From Pyrocephalus nanus (lineage: Eukaryota > Chordata > Aves > Passeriformes > Tyrannidae), in contig CM076261.1 of the NCBI GenBank assembly GCA_038380795.1, forward strand, positions 35,055,866 through 35,119,865: a stretch of DNA of 64,000 nt, written 5' to 3'. Within the stretch, counting starts at the first letter, position 1. Every line of letters starts with the position of its first letter. Below the pieces are notes generated by a model. That model ran no database searches. It was not told the origin of the DNA and saw only the letters and a list, made by a program, of their open reading frames with translations. Of the stretch, positions 11,809-22,662 are shown one piece after another. Made by a program: the position numbers and the translations under genes.

Positions 11809-12990
11809 TCCTGTAAGAAGATGCCAGTACTGTCCTCACTACAACATCCTTTCAGGTAGTTGTAAAGAGAAATAAGGTATCTTCTGCACCTTTCTTTCCT
11901 TTCCTGATTTCCTATACCTGGGAATTGAGAGCTCTTGCTTTCCATGGAAATCATCCTTAAATATCTGCCATCTCTGTTCTTCCTTGTTCCTGAGGGTAGT
12001 TTCCATTGGAGTCCCATTGACTAACTCCTTGTACAGTGGAAGTTTGCTTTCCTACCATTCATGGTCCTGACTTTACCCTTTGCCTGACCTATAACCCACA
12101 GGTCTCTGCACTCCACCAGTGCACAACCACTGCAGCTCAAGCTGCCTCAAATCTTGAAGTCACTGATTGATACCACTTGCATTGGTGTCCAGTCAGGTCC
12201 AGTATCGCATCCACTCTTGTAGGGTTGTCTACTACCTGGCCTAAGAAGTTGTCTTCAATGCACTTCAGGAATCTCCTGGATTGCCTACAGCTTATTGCTA
12301 CTTTCCCAGCAGTGTCAGGGTGGTCGAAGTCCCTCAGAAGCACAAAAGCCTGAGAGTGTGATGCCTCCTGAAACTGGAGCAAGAAGGCCCTGCCAATAGG
12401 CTCCTCTTGATCAGGTGGCCTGTAGTAGACACTGACGTCAAGGATCCTTTTCTTTCCTCAGTCTCTAGGTCTTACGCATTAGTTTTCAACCTGCTCATGG
12501 CTGTTCTTCAGAAACAGCTCTTCATACTTTGTTCATTTCTTGATGTAGATGCAACCTTTCCACCTCTCCTTCCTCTCCTGTCCCTTCTGAACAGCCTGTA
12601 GTCTTTGATAGTCACACTCTGGTCTTTTCATTCATCCCATCAAGTTTCAATTATAACTAGGTAGTAGCTTTATAGCAGCACAGTGGCTTCCAACTCCTCC
12701 TGCTTTGTTGCTGATGCTGCATACAAAAGTGTAAAGGCACTTCAGCTGGGCTGTTGGCCATGTCACTTTCTTAGAGGAGTACACCTTAATTCCTTTGAGG
12801 TATTTCACAAGTGTTTCCCTGTTGGTTCCTGTTGCCTCAGAAGCCCCTAGCAAATTTGTGCAAGATTATAAGTGTGCTTCAGTGTACTCAGCATGACTCA
12901 GAGCAACAGGCTGAGGGCCCTGTCTCTAGCACCCTGTCTCTCTAACTTTGGCTTGTCTCTTCTGCTTTTGAGGAAGGTGATTCCCATAAC
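11809..12990 (-). mobile_element. CR1 LINE, ORF2 endonuclease region and C-terminal piece (proximal to LTR insertion)
   Basis: Continuation of the CR1 at 10999-11242. Next to the LTR the minus strand reads a RRYLISLYNYLKGCCSE-like segment, the ORF2 C-terminal part. From about 12382 down to 12137 it reads the endonuclease segment LLRDFDHPDTAGK and QSRRFLKCIEDNFLGQV. Further 5', YYRPPDQ-like sequence near 12420 and a TAQLKCLYTFV segment near 12740 mark the ORF2 start. The reverse-transcriptase core is missing between about 11890 and 12130, where unassigned sequence sits, so the copy carries an internal deletion or rearrangement. It is not functional. Confidence 0.82.
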
Positions 12991-13119
12991 TGGACATCCA
13001 GTAAGCAAAAATATTTCACAGACATGGAAGAATTGGCAATAATCTGACTTTATATAGTGTAAAGACCTATTTTTAGAATGATCCTAGATTTTACCAGTAA
13101 AAGAAAATATGGAATTTGA

Positions 13120-13640
13120 AAACTGGAATAGTGGGATGGAATGGTTTATTTCAATTGGAAGGAACCTACAGTGATCATCTAGTCCAACTGTCTGACCACT
13201 TCAGGGCTGACTATAAGCTAAAGCATGTTGTTGTTAAGAGCTGTATTGCTTGGGGCATTGACCACTCCCCTAGAAAGATGTGTTTAACTACTCTCAAGGT
13301 AAAGAAATGCTTTCTAATGTCCAGTCTAAACCTCCCCTGGTGAAGATTTGAACCATTGCTGCATAATCTATCACTGGATCAGAGAAGAGATCAACACCTT
13401 TCTTCCTCTCTACTTCCCTTCTCAGGAAGCTGTAGAGTGCAATGAGGTCAGCCTTCAGCCTCCTTTTTTGCAAACTAGGCAAGCCCAAAGTCTCCACAAA
13501 GTCTCCAGCAAAGAGATGCACTCTAACTGGCCACAAATTTTGTTGATTGATGGCAATTGTTTTGGATAATGTGCTACATTTTACCATTTTGGGTAGCCCT
13601 CCAGTGCTGCTTATCCTGAAGCCAGGCTAACAGGTTGAAC
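13120..13640 (-). mobile_element. CR1 LINE 3' fragment
   Basis: Minus-strand frame LGLPSLQKRRLKADLIALYS (13500-13430) is the CR1 ORF2 C-terminal signature. The 3' UTR end, GGTTCCTTCCAATTG on the minus strand, lies near 13140-13165, next to a CCATTCCATCCC tail. 5'-truncated and degenerate. It is separate from the CR1 at 10999-12990, since it has its own tail. Confidence 0.85.
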
Positions 13641-14650
13641 TTGCTGAAGCAGTACCTTTGGCCATACACAATCTTTTCTCTAGAAAATGGTTGCTGAGAA
13701 GACTTTGGCACCTGTTCAGGTATCATGTAACTAGCATGACTTTAGTAGCTGCTGTACATCCAAAACCTGCTGTATAGGCAATTTTTCACATGGACTATCA
13801 ATTCAAAGAACCTCCTTCATGTAAAGTTCTGGAACATACATTGAAGAGATGATAAGTGGAGAAGTATCCTACACAAAGAAAGAGTAAGTAATATTTTGTC
13901 CTGACTTCATATTTCAAAATTCTTCAGGTTGACAGAATATAAAGATGTATTGGAAAGTGCTTACAGGTAAATGAGAACTACACGATAGTACTGGGGAGAG
14001 TAAGTCAGTTAATATTTGATTTTTAATCTAAAATATGAAGGTAATAATAATAGTAAGGAAACTATAATCTTCTCACTCATAGATATTAATATTCTGACAT
14101 TGGCAAGCCATGTGAAATATATTTTTGGTTGACAAGGGATAGCAGAGATTCTATGAATGGATAGTTGCAGAAACTGCCTTAGAAGATAATAAATGAATCT
14201 AATTTTAAAGAGATGCTGAGATGATCCTAAGTAAGGTACAAGCTTAGCCTACTTTTTCTCTCACATTTTACTTAGAATGCTTTGTACTAGCTAATCAACT
14301 GATATTAATCATTCAGGTACCATGAAATACGTAGAAGCCTTAGGAGCAGTACTGTTACATTTATCTTATTGTGACAGAACTGGTGCAGAACTGCCTTAAG
14401 ATATCTGTATTCCTACAGTGTGTATAATGTCACCTGGAGCTACCCCATGAACATGTGGCAGACTAATCAATTCTGTGAGCTTGCTCCTTCTCTACTAGGT
14501 GATGCAGTGACTGTAGAATGGAGGCTGGAAGAGTGGAAAAATTATGACTTTAAAATAAATGTCTCTGGAAGGGTGGAAAAACACGGAAGACTCTCATTTG
14601 TGCTGGGACTGTCATATTTCTACTCTATGTCATAAGTGAAAAGCTAGGGC

Positions 14651-14694
14651 TTCTTTCTTTCCCTCCCTCCCTCCCTCCCTCCCTCCCTTCCTTT
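14651..14694. repeat. (CCCT)n pyrimidine microsatellite
   Basis: A pyrimidine-only run of about 44 nt with roughly seven CCCT units, flanked by CTTT units. Confidence 0.95.
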
Positions 14695-17317
14695 ATTCTG
14701 ACAGTCTTTTCCTCCCTATACATTGAATGGGCCAAAGTCTATGGAAAACACTCCTGAACTACAGTGTCGCAAAATGGACAACCGAGCTTGAAATAACGTA
14801 GATGAAAATTCAATTTTTAGTGTTGTTTTGGTATTTGGCTTGTTTGACTGTTTGCTCCATTTAATTATTATTCGCAATAGCAACATGCAACATGAAAGCT
14901 GTGGCCTTGTTCATCAATTCTAGGTCAATATTATTCTGTTTAGATCCTGTAAAAATATTATTTGACGTGATGTGAACTTCATGGGGTAGATCTGTGTTCT
15001 GACCCCTCATTAAGTTTGTATCTATTTTTTCTGTTCTTCTAGTATAATTTGTTGTTTCTAAATATGTTTCTTCATAAACACACGTTTAATTCATTTTCCA
15101 TCTTTTTTAATTCTCAGTACCATTGAAAAACTGATGATGGATTAATCTGCAGTTTGGCTATCAGGTTATTTGTCTTTCAGAGATGGAAAATCAGATGGCA
15201 AGTACTTACAGTACTTTACTTTGTTCTGTAACACTGTTCCTTCTCTTATTTTTTTATCTGTTTGTTGGTCAGAATAATGTTCACTTATTGCAGCAAATTA
15301 TGACTCAACAGGACTCTTCAGACTGACACTGACTGCTAAATCAAACTTTTGCATCTTCTATTTTTCTTTTGTAGTTCTAGAGATTGCTTAGTACAGTGAT
15401 AGAAAAATCTTTGTGAAGAAGAAAATTCAGGACCTAGTTCACAAGAATGAAACTTGAGTAGAAAAAAAATCAAAGAAACTGACTTCTCTTGCAACAGGTT
15501 TCTGCTATACTTTTTTATTACTAGCTTTAGCAGAATTATTCCTCATGTACAGTAATTTAAGGGTAAGCAAAATGACATCCTAAGTCATAAGATATAATTT
15601 CAAAGAACAGTCTGATAAAGATATACTCTGGCACACTTAGCTTCATGCAAATTAAGATTTGGAAGCTGAAGTCTTAAATTGCTACAAAGATTGTATATAT
15701 TTAATAGAGAAATTAAAATTCATTCTCAAATAATATGTGTCAATCAGATGAAAATTCAAAACTCTTTTGGCTGTTTTAATTATGTATATTGCTCATATTC
15801 AGAATAATGCTTCAAGGAATTATTTAGATGCTGCTAATTTTAAACTACTAAATTTAAGTAGTTTAAAGGTTCTTTGCCATGTCATAATCTCATAGCTGTT
15901 GTATCTACACTGCATAAGAAGAAATTCTGTGGTTTAGTGAAAACCTGCACTCAGTGGAGTGGGGAAAAAAGGGTATTAGACCAGAAAAAGTAGCCTCTAA
16001 AGGAATTGTGCCATCAATACAGAAGGTATAAATATTATGTATTGAAGAGTATTTGGATTCCCTCATACATGTATATATGCTAACATATATTAAAAAATAT
16101 AGTGTGAATGAATACATATAAAACCAGAGTTTAAAAAAAAACTATAGGTGTCTATTATGCAATGCTTAAAATACATTGCATCCAAATAGCTGAAACATGC
16201 TACTTTTCTACATATCAAAATGATCTTGTCCCTATCAGACTTACAAAGGGTAATGACTGTTTTCTAATGTTTGATGCAGACACATTAACCATCCAAAAAT
16301 TTCTCCAAATTCTTCTAGTGACCTTGGAGTAAGTCAAAGCATCCTAATCCTGTCTGTCCCCCTCTATGCTGTAATTCCAGTTCACCTAGTTTCCTAATGC
16401 TTAAATATTGTCTACAAAATGTTACCCCATCTAGACTTTGAGAGAAAAATAAATAATCAAAAAAATAAATCAAGCTCAAGACATTTTGAGATTCTTTTTC
16501 TTGAAAAGCTAGCTTCTCCAAGTGAGTCAGATTCTGACTATTATAATATCAAACATTTACTAGATATTTGTGTATTGCATTACGTCTTATGCTGAGCTAC
16601 TTCCTCAGATCCTGAGTTCACCTTAATCTTAATCTGATTGTTCTCAGATACAAGCTTTCTGCTATTAAAGATTTTTCTACAACAAAAGCAAAGCATGTTT
16701 GCTTTTCTGCTTGCTTCCTTTCCAATTGCTCTCTTGATCCTATGATCTTTTTCTGATCCAAATAAGGGGGGAAAAGTGTTCTGCTGAGTTGCTGAGATGA
16801 ATTTACTCTCCTTCTGGTCAGTTCTGCAACAGTCAGTGTCAGACTTGACATATAAGAGGTGGAAGAATGTTGCAGAATTTCATGAAATGCACAAGAGAAC
16901 CTTGTGAACACTAAAACCTCTGGTTTTGGCACCAGGAAGCTACTAAATGGACTCATCTGTATTGTTTGACCATGACCCTTTTTTCTAGGCAATGATTTCA
17001 ATACCCTAACATAAATAAACATTTGTGGTGTGGTTCAGGCTTCTTGTTTGTTCTACCTGTGAGTTTAAAAGTCTCTCATAAATACACCTTTGATTTTATC
17101 AGACAGAAGAAAACCACCTACCAACAAATTCAGCATTTTGCCTTTCTGTCTGAAGAGATTTATATTGTCATCTCTCTGATGTTCATTATCACTATCATTC
17201 TCCTGAGAGGTTAGTGTCTTCACTAACTCCTTTGGACTCATTTAACACAGAAAGAAGCAACTCCACCTATGCAATTATACTGGAGCATAATATACTTCAA
17301 ATTATGAGGTCTATGTT

Positions 17318-17480
17318 AAAAAAAAACCAAAAACAAAACCCAAACAAACAAGCAAAAAAAAACCCCACCAAAACCAACACACAAAAAAAGAAAACACACA
17401 CACACACACACAAAAACACAAACAAAAAAACCCCACAAAACCACAAAACCAAACAACCTAATAACAACCAACAAAACAAA
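17318..17480. repeat. A/C-only low-complexity tract with (CA)n core
   Basis: About 160 nt almost entirely A and C, with only a few G or T residues and a (CA)n core near 17395-17411. Its reverse complement resembles the G/T tract at 46065-46201 in composition. Open frames across it (Lys/Asn-rich or Phe/Cys-rich) are artefacts of composition. Confidence 0.92.
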
Positions 17481-18828
17481 TTTCATTTTCATTGTTTTTC
17501 AGAGTTCTGACTACCATTTTTGTCTGGCCATCTTTTTCAGAGTGAGACTAAAAACAGAAATGTTGAGGGACTAGGCTACAGTGAAGGAGAAAGAGGAGTA
17601 GAAGCTATTCCTATTTAAAGTCCAAACCAGGCAATCTCACAGTGATCCAGATCTTGCATAGTCTTGAGTGGTAACAATGTTTAAATAAAACTTATGACAA
17701 AGAGTTTAGGAGAATACTCCAGTTGTATGTGGTATCTGGAGCCGTGTGGTTTAATACACCAACTAAGGACTCTCCTGATCCAGTTAGTCATTTGTACCTC
17801 CACCTCTCTGCATTCAAAGAGATGTAACAAAGAATGTACCCAAAAAAATGCATTCATCACCAAATCAGGTACAACTTCCTGATGTACTTGTGTCTAGTTC
17901 AAAACATAAATCATAATTATTAGCTTCTGTTTATCTAATTATGCTGCTAACATTAGCTAAATCCAAACTGTGTTTTTTCAGACAGAGGTGCCCACACATG
18001 AGAAGAAAGTGGAAATGGTATCTCATACAATTTTCGTCAGTCCCAGCAGTCAAAGTAAAAATGCTCATCATACAACTTTGGTATGGCACATTATTGCCAA
18101 GTTTAAAACAGCTATTAATGCTTTATTTCATATTTTCCAGACACATTTTTAAGGACATTGAGTTGCCAACATAAGCTGGCATTTGGACAACTTTGAGGAT
18201 ACTGCTTGCGTGCCTGGTCAGTTAGGAGATAGGCACTTTCCAAAGGTAAACAGGAAAGCTCATAAAGTGAACAACTTAGTCAATGTATAATGAACTAAGA
18301 AAATTCATAGGGCATATCAGGATTGTCTCGAGTACCCTTGAGTAAGATGTTACTGTCAGCTGAAAATGAGCTAAGGCAATTCCTAATCATTGAAGAGATA
18401 TTTTAGAAGGTTGCAAGTTATCACCATATTTTTTTTTCCTATCTATGCAAAATGATTCATGCACTGACACATGCACAGTAACTTGCTACACCTGAAAGGA
18501 ATGCCATCACCATGGGCAGCTGTCTGTTACTTCTAGCCTTAAATAGGTAAATACAGTTCTATCCCTCTCTATTGAAAGGTTGCTCACAATTGGAAAAGCA
18601 GAATGATATGAAAAGAAGGGTTGGAGACACAGGACTTGCACCTGGAACCTGAGCAGTTGGAAGAAAATAAAGGTGGACTTGATCAATTTAAGTACTGAGT
18701 TACTTATGTTTCATACTGGTATAAGGTGTGTTTGTATCAAGAGTAATCAATGAGTTCTTATTCAGTAAAACAACCCTAGAGTAATCATTAAAGATGGAGC
18801 GTTTTTACTTATTAAAAAAACCCTGAGT

Positions 18829-19815
18829 CAACAGCCTTAAGGTTGAAAAAGACCTCCAAGGTCACTGAGTTCAGCCTTTGACTGAACATCATCACATCAA
18901 CTAAACTATAGCACTATGTGCCATGTCCAGTCTTTTCTTGAACATCTCCAGGGATGGTGACTCCACCACTTCCCTGGGAAGCCTGTTCCAATGCTTAACC
19001 ACCCTTTCAGTGAAGAAATTCTTCCTGATGTCAAACCTGAATCTCCCTTGGAACAGCTTCAGACCATTTCCTCTTGTCCTGTCACTAGCTGCCAGGGAGA
19101 AGAGAACAATCCCCACCTCACTACAACCTCCTTTCATGTAGCTGTAGAGAATGATAAGGTCTCCCCTGAGCCTCTTTTTCTCCAGGCTAAACAGTGCAAT
19201 TCCCTAAGCTGCTCCTCATAGGACTTACTCTCCAGACCCTTCACCAGCTTTGTTGCCCCACTCCAGCACTTCAGTGTCTTTCCTGAAGTGAGTGGCACAG
19301 AACTAGACACAACACTTGAGGTGGAGCCTCACCACTTCTGAGTATAAAGGAACAATCACTTCCCTAGTTCTGTTCACCAAAATATTTCTGATACAGATCA
19401 GGAAGCCATTGACCTTTTTGGCCACTTGGGCACACTGATGTATCCCATCCAGCCACTGTGGACCAGCATACCCAGTCCTTTTCTGATGGGCAGCTTTCCA
19501 GCCACTCTTCCTCCATACTGTAGTGATGCATGGGGTTGTTGTGAACTGTGTAGGACACTGCTCTTGGCCTTGTTGAATCTCATGCCACTAGCCTCAGTTT
19601 ATCAATCCAATCTATCCAGATCCCTCCGCAGAGCCCTCTTACCTTCCAGCAGATCAACACTGCTGCCCAACTTAGTGACACATGACTTAGGGAGTGCATG
19701 AATGCACTTGACCCCCTCATCCAGATCATCAATAAATATATTAAATAGGACTGGCCCCAGTACTGAGCCCTGGGGAACACCACTCGTGAACAGCCACGAG
19801 TTGTACAAAGTCTTC
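18829..19815 (-). mobile_element. CR1 LINE, reverse-transcriptase 3' half and tail
   Basis: Minus strand carries, in order, a [20 protein letters not shown] segment (RT core, about 19795-19735), then degenerate ORF2 sequence. It continues with [40 protein letters not shown] and [16 protein letters not shown] (about 19130-18915), and a 3' UTR ending near 18830. Several frameshifts and stops make it inactive. A stretch of the C-terminal frame is still open for 78 codons, so this copy is younger or better preserved than the other CR1 fragments here. Confidence 0.92.
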
Positions 19816-22209
19816 AAATGTCTATTCCAAACATTGTCAACTGCAAACAAAATGTTTCAAAAAATGTTCCAACATATATTTGTTTAGGTTTGCTTTGCAA
19901 TAAAAAACCAAACTGTCTATGGTTAAGCATCTCAGAATATATTTTATGCATAAATAATAATGACCTAATTTTCACATTCCTGTCTGGAAATTTTGTTCCA
20001 CCCCCACATCCCACCCCTGCCCTGGCAAAACAGGAACAAAGTTAACAGGAATCCTCTACAATGACAGATGTGTGTATGAGGCCTCTGGTCACCATTGTCC
20101 ATCAGTTTAGGCGGTGTGTGTAATCACAAGATAAAGAAAACCTCCCACAGGAGTATTGTGATTTGGCAAAAATAAGTTTGGAGGAAATGTATTAACATTT
20201 TATATTTTCCTTTATGCTAGCATTGTATGTTAGTACATTCCACATGCATTTGATCACAACAGTTCAGTTCTTCACCAAAATCTGTGAAACAACCAAGAGG
20301 AAAGGAAACTGCCATGTAGGCATTCAAGTGTTGCATGACAGCATGCATAGCAGTGGGTGCTTCAGAAAGTCAGAATTCAGGTTTTGACTTTCATAGAGAA
20401 CTCCTCCCTTACAAGATGATGCTATTCACTTTATAGTGCAAATGCTCACACATTACAGGGGAAAAGAAGAACTGTGAAAAATGTGTGAAATAAATAATTA
20501 GCATGAAAGTAAGGAACAGTTCATAGGGTATAACATCTTCAGAAATAAGGTGCAAAACACTTTTTCAAAGGGTTAAAGGAAATAATGATCACTACTTTTC
20601 AAAGAAAACTGCTGGCTATTTTTCCTCTACCACTTAGAATTTTACTAACAAAGGGTAATTAAAGAAAGAAGAGTCTCAAGTTTTTATCTGAAAAGGAAAA
20701 AAAAAACAAACCCAAAATTTCATTCTTTCCCATTAAAATCCCAAAGAACTTAATTGAAATGTACTTACTCTCCTTCAGAATTTGCATGGAGGAAAATGAG
20801 ATCAGTTCCCCTGCTATAAATGTTAGGAAGGCAGAAGTTGAATTGGTTAAATCAGGTGGTTTATTGTCTTGGTTTAGAAAGCATTTTAGGGAAGATGAGC
20901 AGCAATACAAAATTACTTTTCTATCTCAGCCTGGAAAATATGTATTCCATAGCCTCCAACAGCTGATCTAGCTTTCTTGGAGAAATTATATGGCCTTCCT
21001 TTATGACTGCAAATACCGTAATAAATAATGTCTCACATTTAATGAGAAAAAAGGTAAAGCTTCAGGAAAGCTTTGAACACCATTGTATCTTCATACCTTG
21101 TTATTTAAAAAAAAAAAAAAAAATAGGTCCTTTATATATGAAGTGAACCTTACCAGAGGTTTTCTGGGGAAAGAATAATCAAGCATGGGATGTGGATGAC
21201 CAAAAGAGTTTCCCAGTCTTGGGCAGGATGACATTACCAGCTGAAAAAGAGCTAAAACCATTCGGACACTTCAACCCAGAAGAGATAATAAAGAACTACA
21301 ATTTTTTGCTATACTTACAATTTATGTAAAATATATTGAAACGTTCTGAATAGAATTTCACTGAAAGATGTAGTATGGGAGTGGAACATGAGAGATTTCA
21401 TTTTTATATGAAGATAATATTATTTTAGTATGAACAACAACAGAAGGAATTTAAGAACATTCTTACAGATATTTCCTTACTACATAAAACCACTTAACGA
21501 ACATGTGAAATTTTCTAATTCTCCCTAGTATTTTATGTTTTGCATTAACAATGCTAATACAGAACATCTAGTCCTGAGTATATTTTAAATAAAAGTCTTG
21601 AAACGTTGCATTTGAAACAACAATTATTACATCAATATAATTTTTCATGCGGAATCAGTTAATGCCATCATTGTGTGATTGAGCCCAAAACATTAATGTG
21701 AAAGCAAATTGGCAGCATTTTTGCATAATATGCCTCTGCTAAAAACATCACTCCGGATGGGGGAGAGGTGGGTGAGGAGGGGGTTAGGCAGATCAAAGAC
21801 TCATAAATCAAACTAGGAGGATTTGAAACCCCTTTAAAGAAAAAAAAAAAAGTCTTCTGATTTCCAAGTACAGAGCATTAGATTAGGTTGTGATCTAACT
21901 TCTTCTCTTTGCTTAGTTTAAGTAATTGACACATCAGTTTTGCTGAAAAAGACTAGAAATGTTCCACCATGTACTGATTTGTTATCCTAAAGCAACACCT
22001 CACTAAATTAATTAAAAGTACAATAACAGTGCTTGGATAAGGTAGTATAAACATATTATTATTTTTGTGTAACTAATATTTTTTTCACATGAAACAGTGT
22101 TGAAGTAAAATGTTATAATTAGAAAGTTGCTCACCTGGTGATGATGATTAATTTTAATTGGTTAATTTTGTATTTATAAAATTCTTTTCCTACAGAAGAT
22201 ATTTCAGAT
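19816..22209. other. Non-coding AT-rich region
   Basis: No gene or classified repeat was seen apart from an A run at 21107-21123. Short frames at 19818-20045 and 20659-20971 have no recognisable family. Confidence 0.75.
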
Positions 22210-22529
22210 TGTTGCAGTTTGGTCAAGGTTTGCCTGGAGCATAAGCCTGAAAAGGCCCTGCCAGAGACAAGTCAGGGCTTGCCCAAAGCTAAGTTGGGAC
22301 TGGTTAGACATTAAAGCTGTGCTGACCAAAAAGAAACAATAAGTCAGGCAGAACCAAACAAAAGAAATTTGCAACTAGAGATAGGATGTAATCTGGTGGT
22401 GGGATTTAATTACACGGTGTTTACAGTTAGGTAAATGGATTAATATTTGAATGATATGTAAGTTGATGTTTAACTGCTATGTCTCCTGTGAAATGTAAAA
22501 CCAATCATGTAACCTTGCTTGGAAAATAG

Positions 22530-22536
22530 TATAAAA
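22530..22536 (+). promoter_or_regulatory. TATA box of the solo LTR
   Basis: TATAAAA, 76 nt upstream of the LTR polyadenylation signal, in the position expected for the retroviral core promoter. Whether it still drives transcription is unknown. Confidence 0.65.
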
Positions 22537-22605
22537 GATGCGTTCAAAATGTGGGTCTTTGGGTACCTGTCTTGGGACAGGAGTCCACAGGGACCCCGGG
22601 CCCTG

Positions 22606-22611
22606 AATAAA
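22606..22611 (+). terminator. Polyadenylation signal of the solo LTR
   Basis: AATAAA in a GC-rich setting after GGGCCCTG, about 51 nt before the LTR end. Position and spacing from the TATA box fit an LTR R region. Confidence 0.65.
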
Positions 22612-22662
22612 GCACCGCATAAACTGACACTCTGTTAGTTTGTGTTCTCATTACGGGCAACA

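Larger units (their letters stand above)
13641..18828. other. Non-coding AT-rich region
   Basis: No gene or mobile element was recognised. It holds a (CCCT)n tract at 14651-14694 and an A/C-only tract at 17318-17480. A 134-codon minus-strand frame lies at 16618-17022; it has no signature of any family, no neighbouring exon-like partner and no obvious conserved motif, so I do not annotate it as a gene. Confidence 0.75.
22210..22662 (+). mobile_element. Solo LTR with perfect 6-bp terminal inverted repeats and 4-bp target-site duplication
   Basis: The element begins TGTTGC and ends GCAACA, is 453 nt long, and is flanked by AGAT on both sides (22206-22209 and 22663-22666). A TATA box, TATAAAA, lies at 22530-22536, and the polyadenylation signal AATAAA at 22606-22611. 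These give a normal U3-R-U5 order on the plus strand. A 4-bp duplication suggests a gammaretrovirus-like (ERV1) integrase. No primer-binding site or internal coding sequence follows, so it is a solo LTR. The clean ends suggest it is among the younger insertions here. Confidence 0.88.

Noticed and set aside
17214..17510. 98-codon Lys/Asn/Thr-rich frame and its antisense Phe/Cys-rich frame
   Set aside because: Produced by the A/C-only tract; no initiation context or homology.
18901..19850. Several minus-strand frames that could look like host genes
   Set aside because: They are ORF2 remnants of a CR1 LINE, with frameshifts and a CR1 3' tail.
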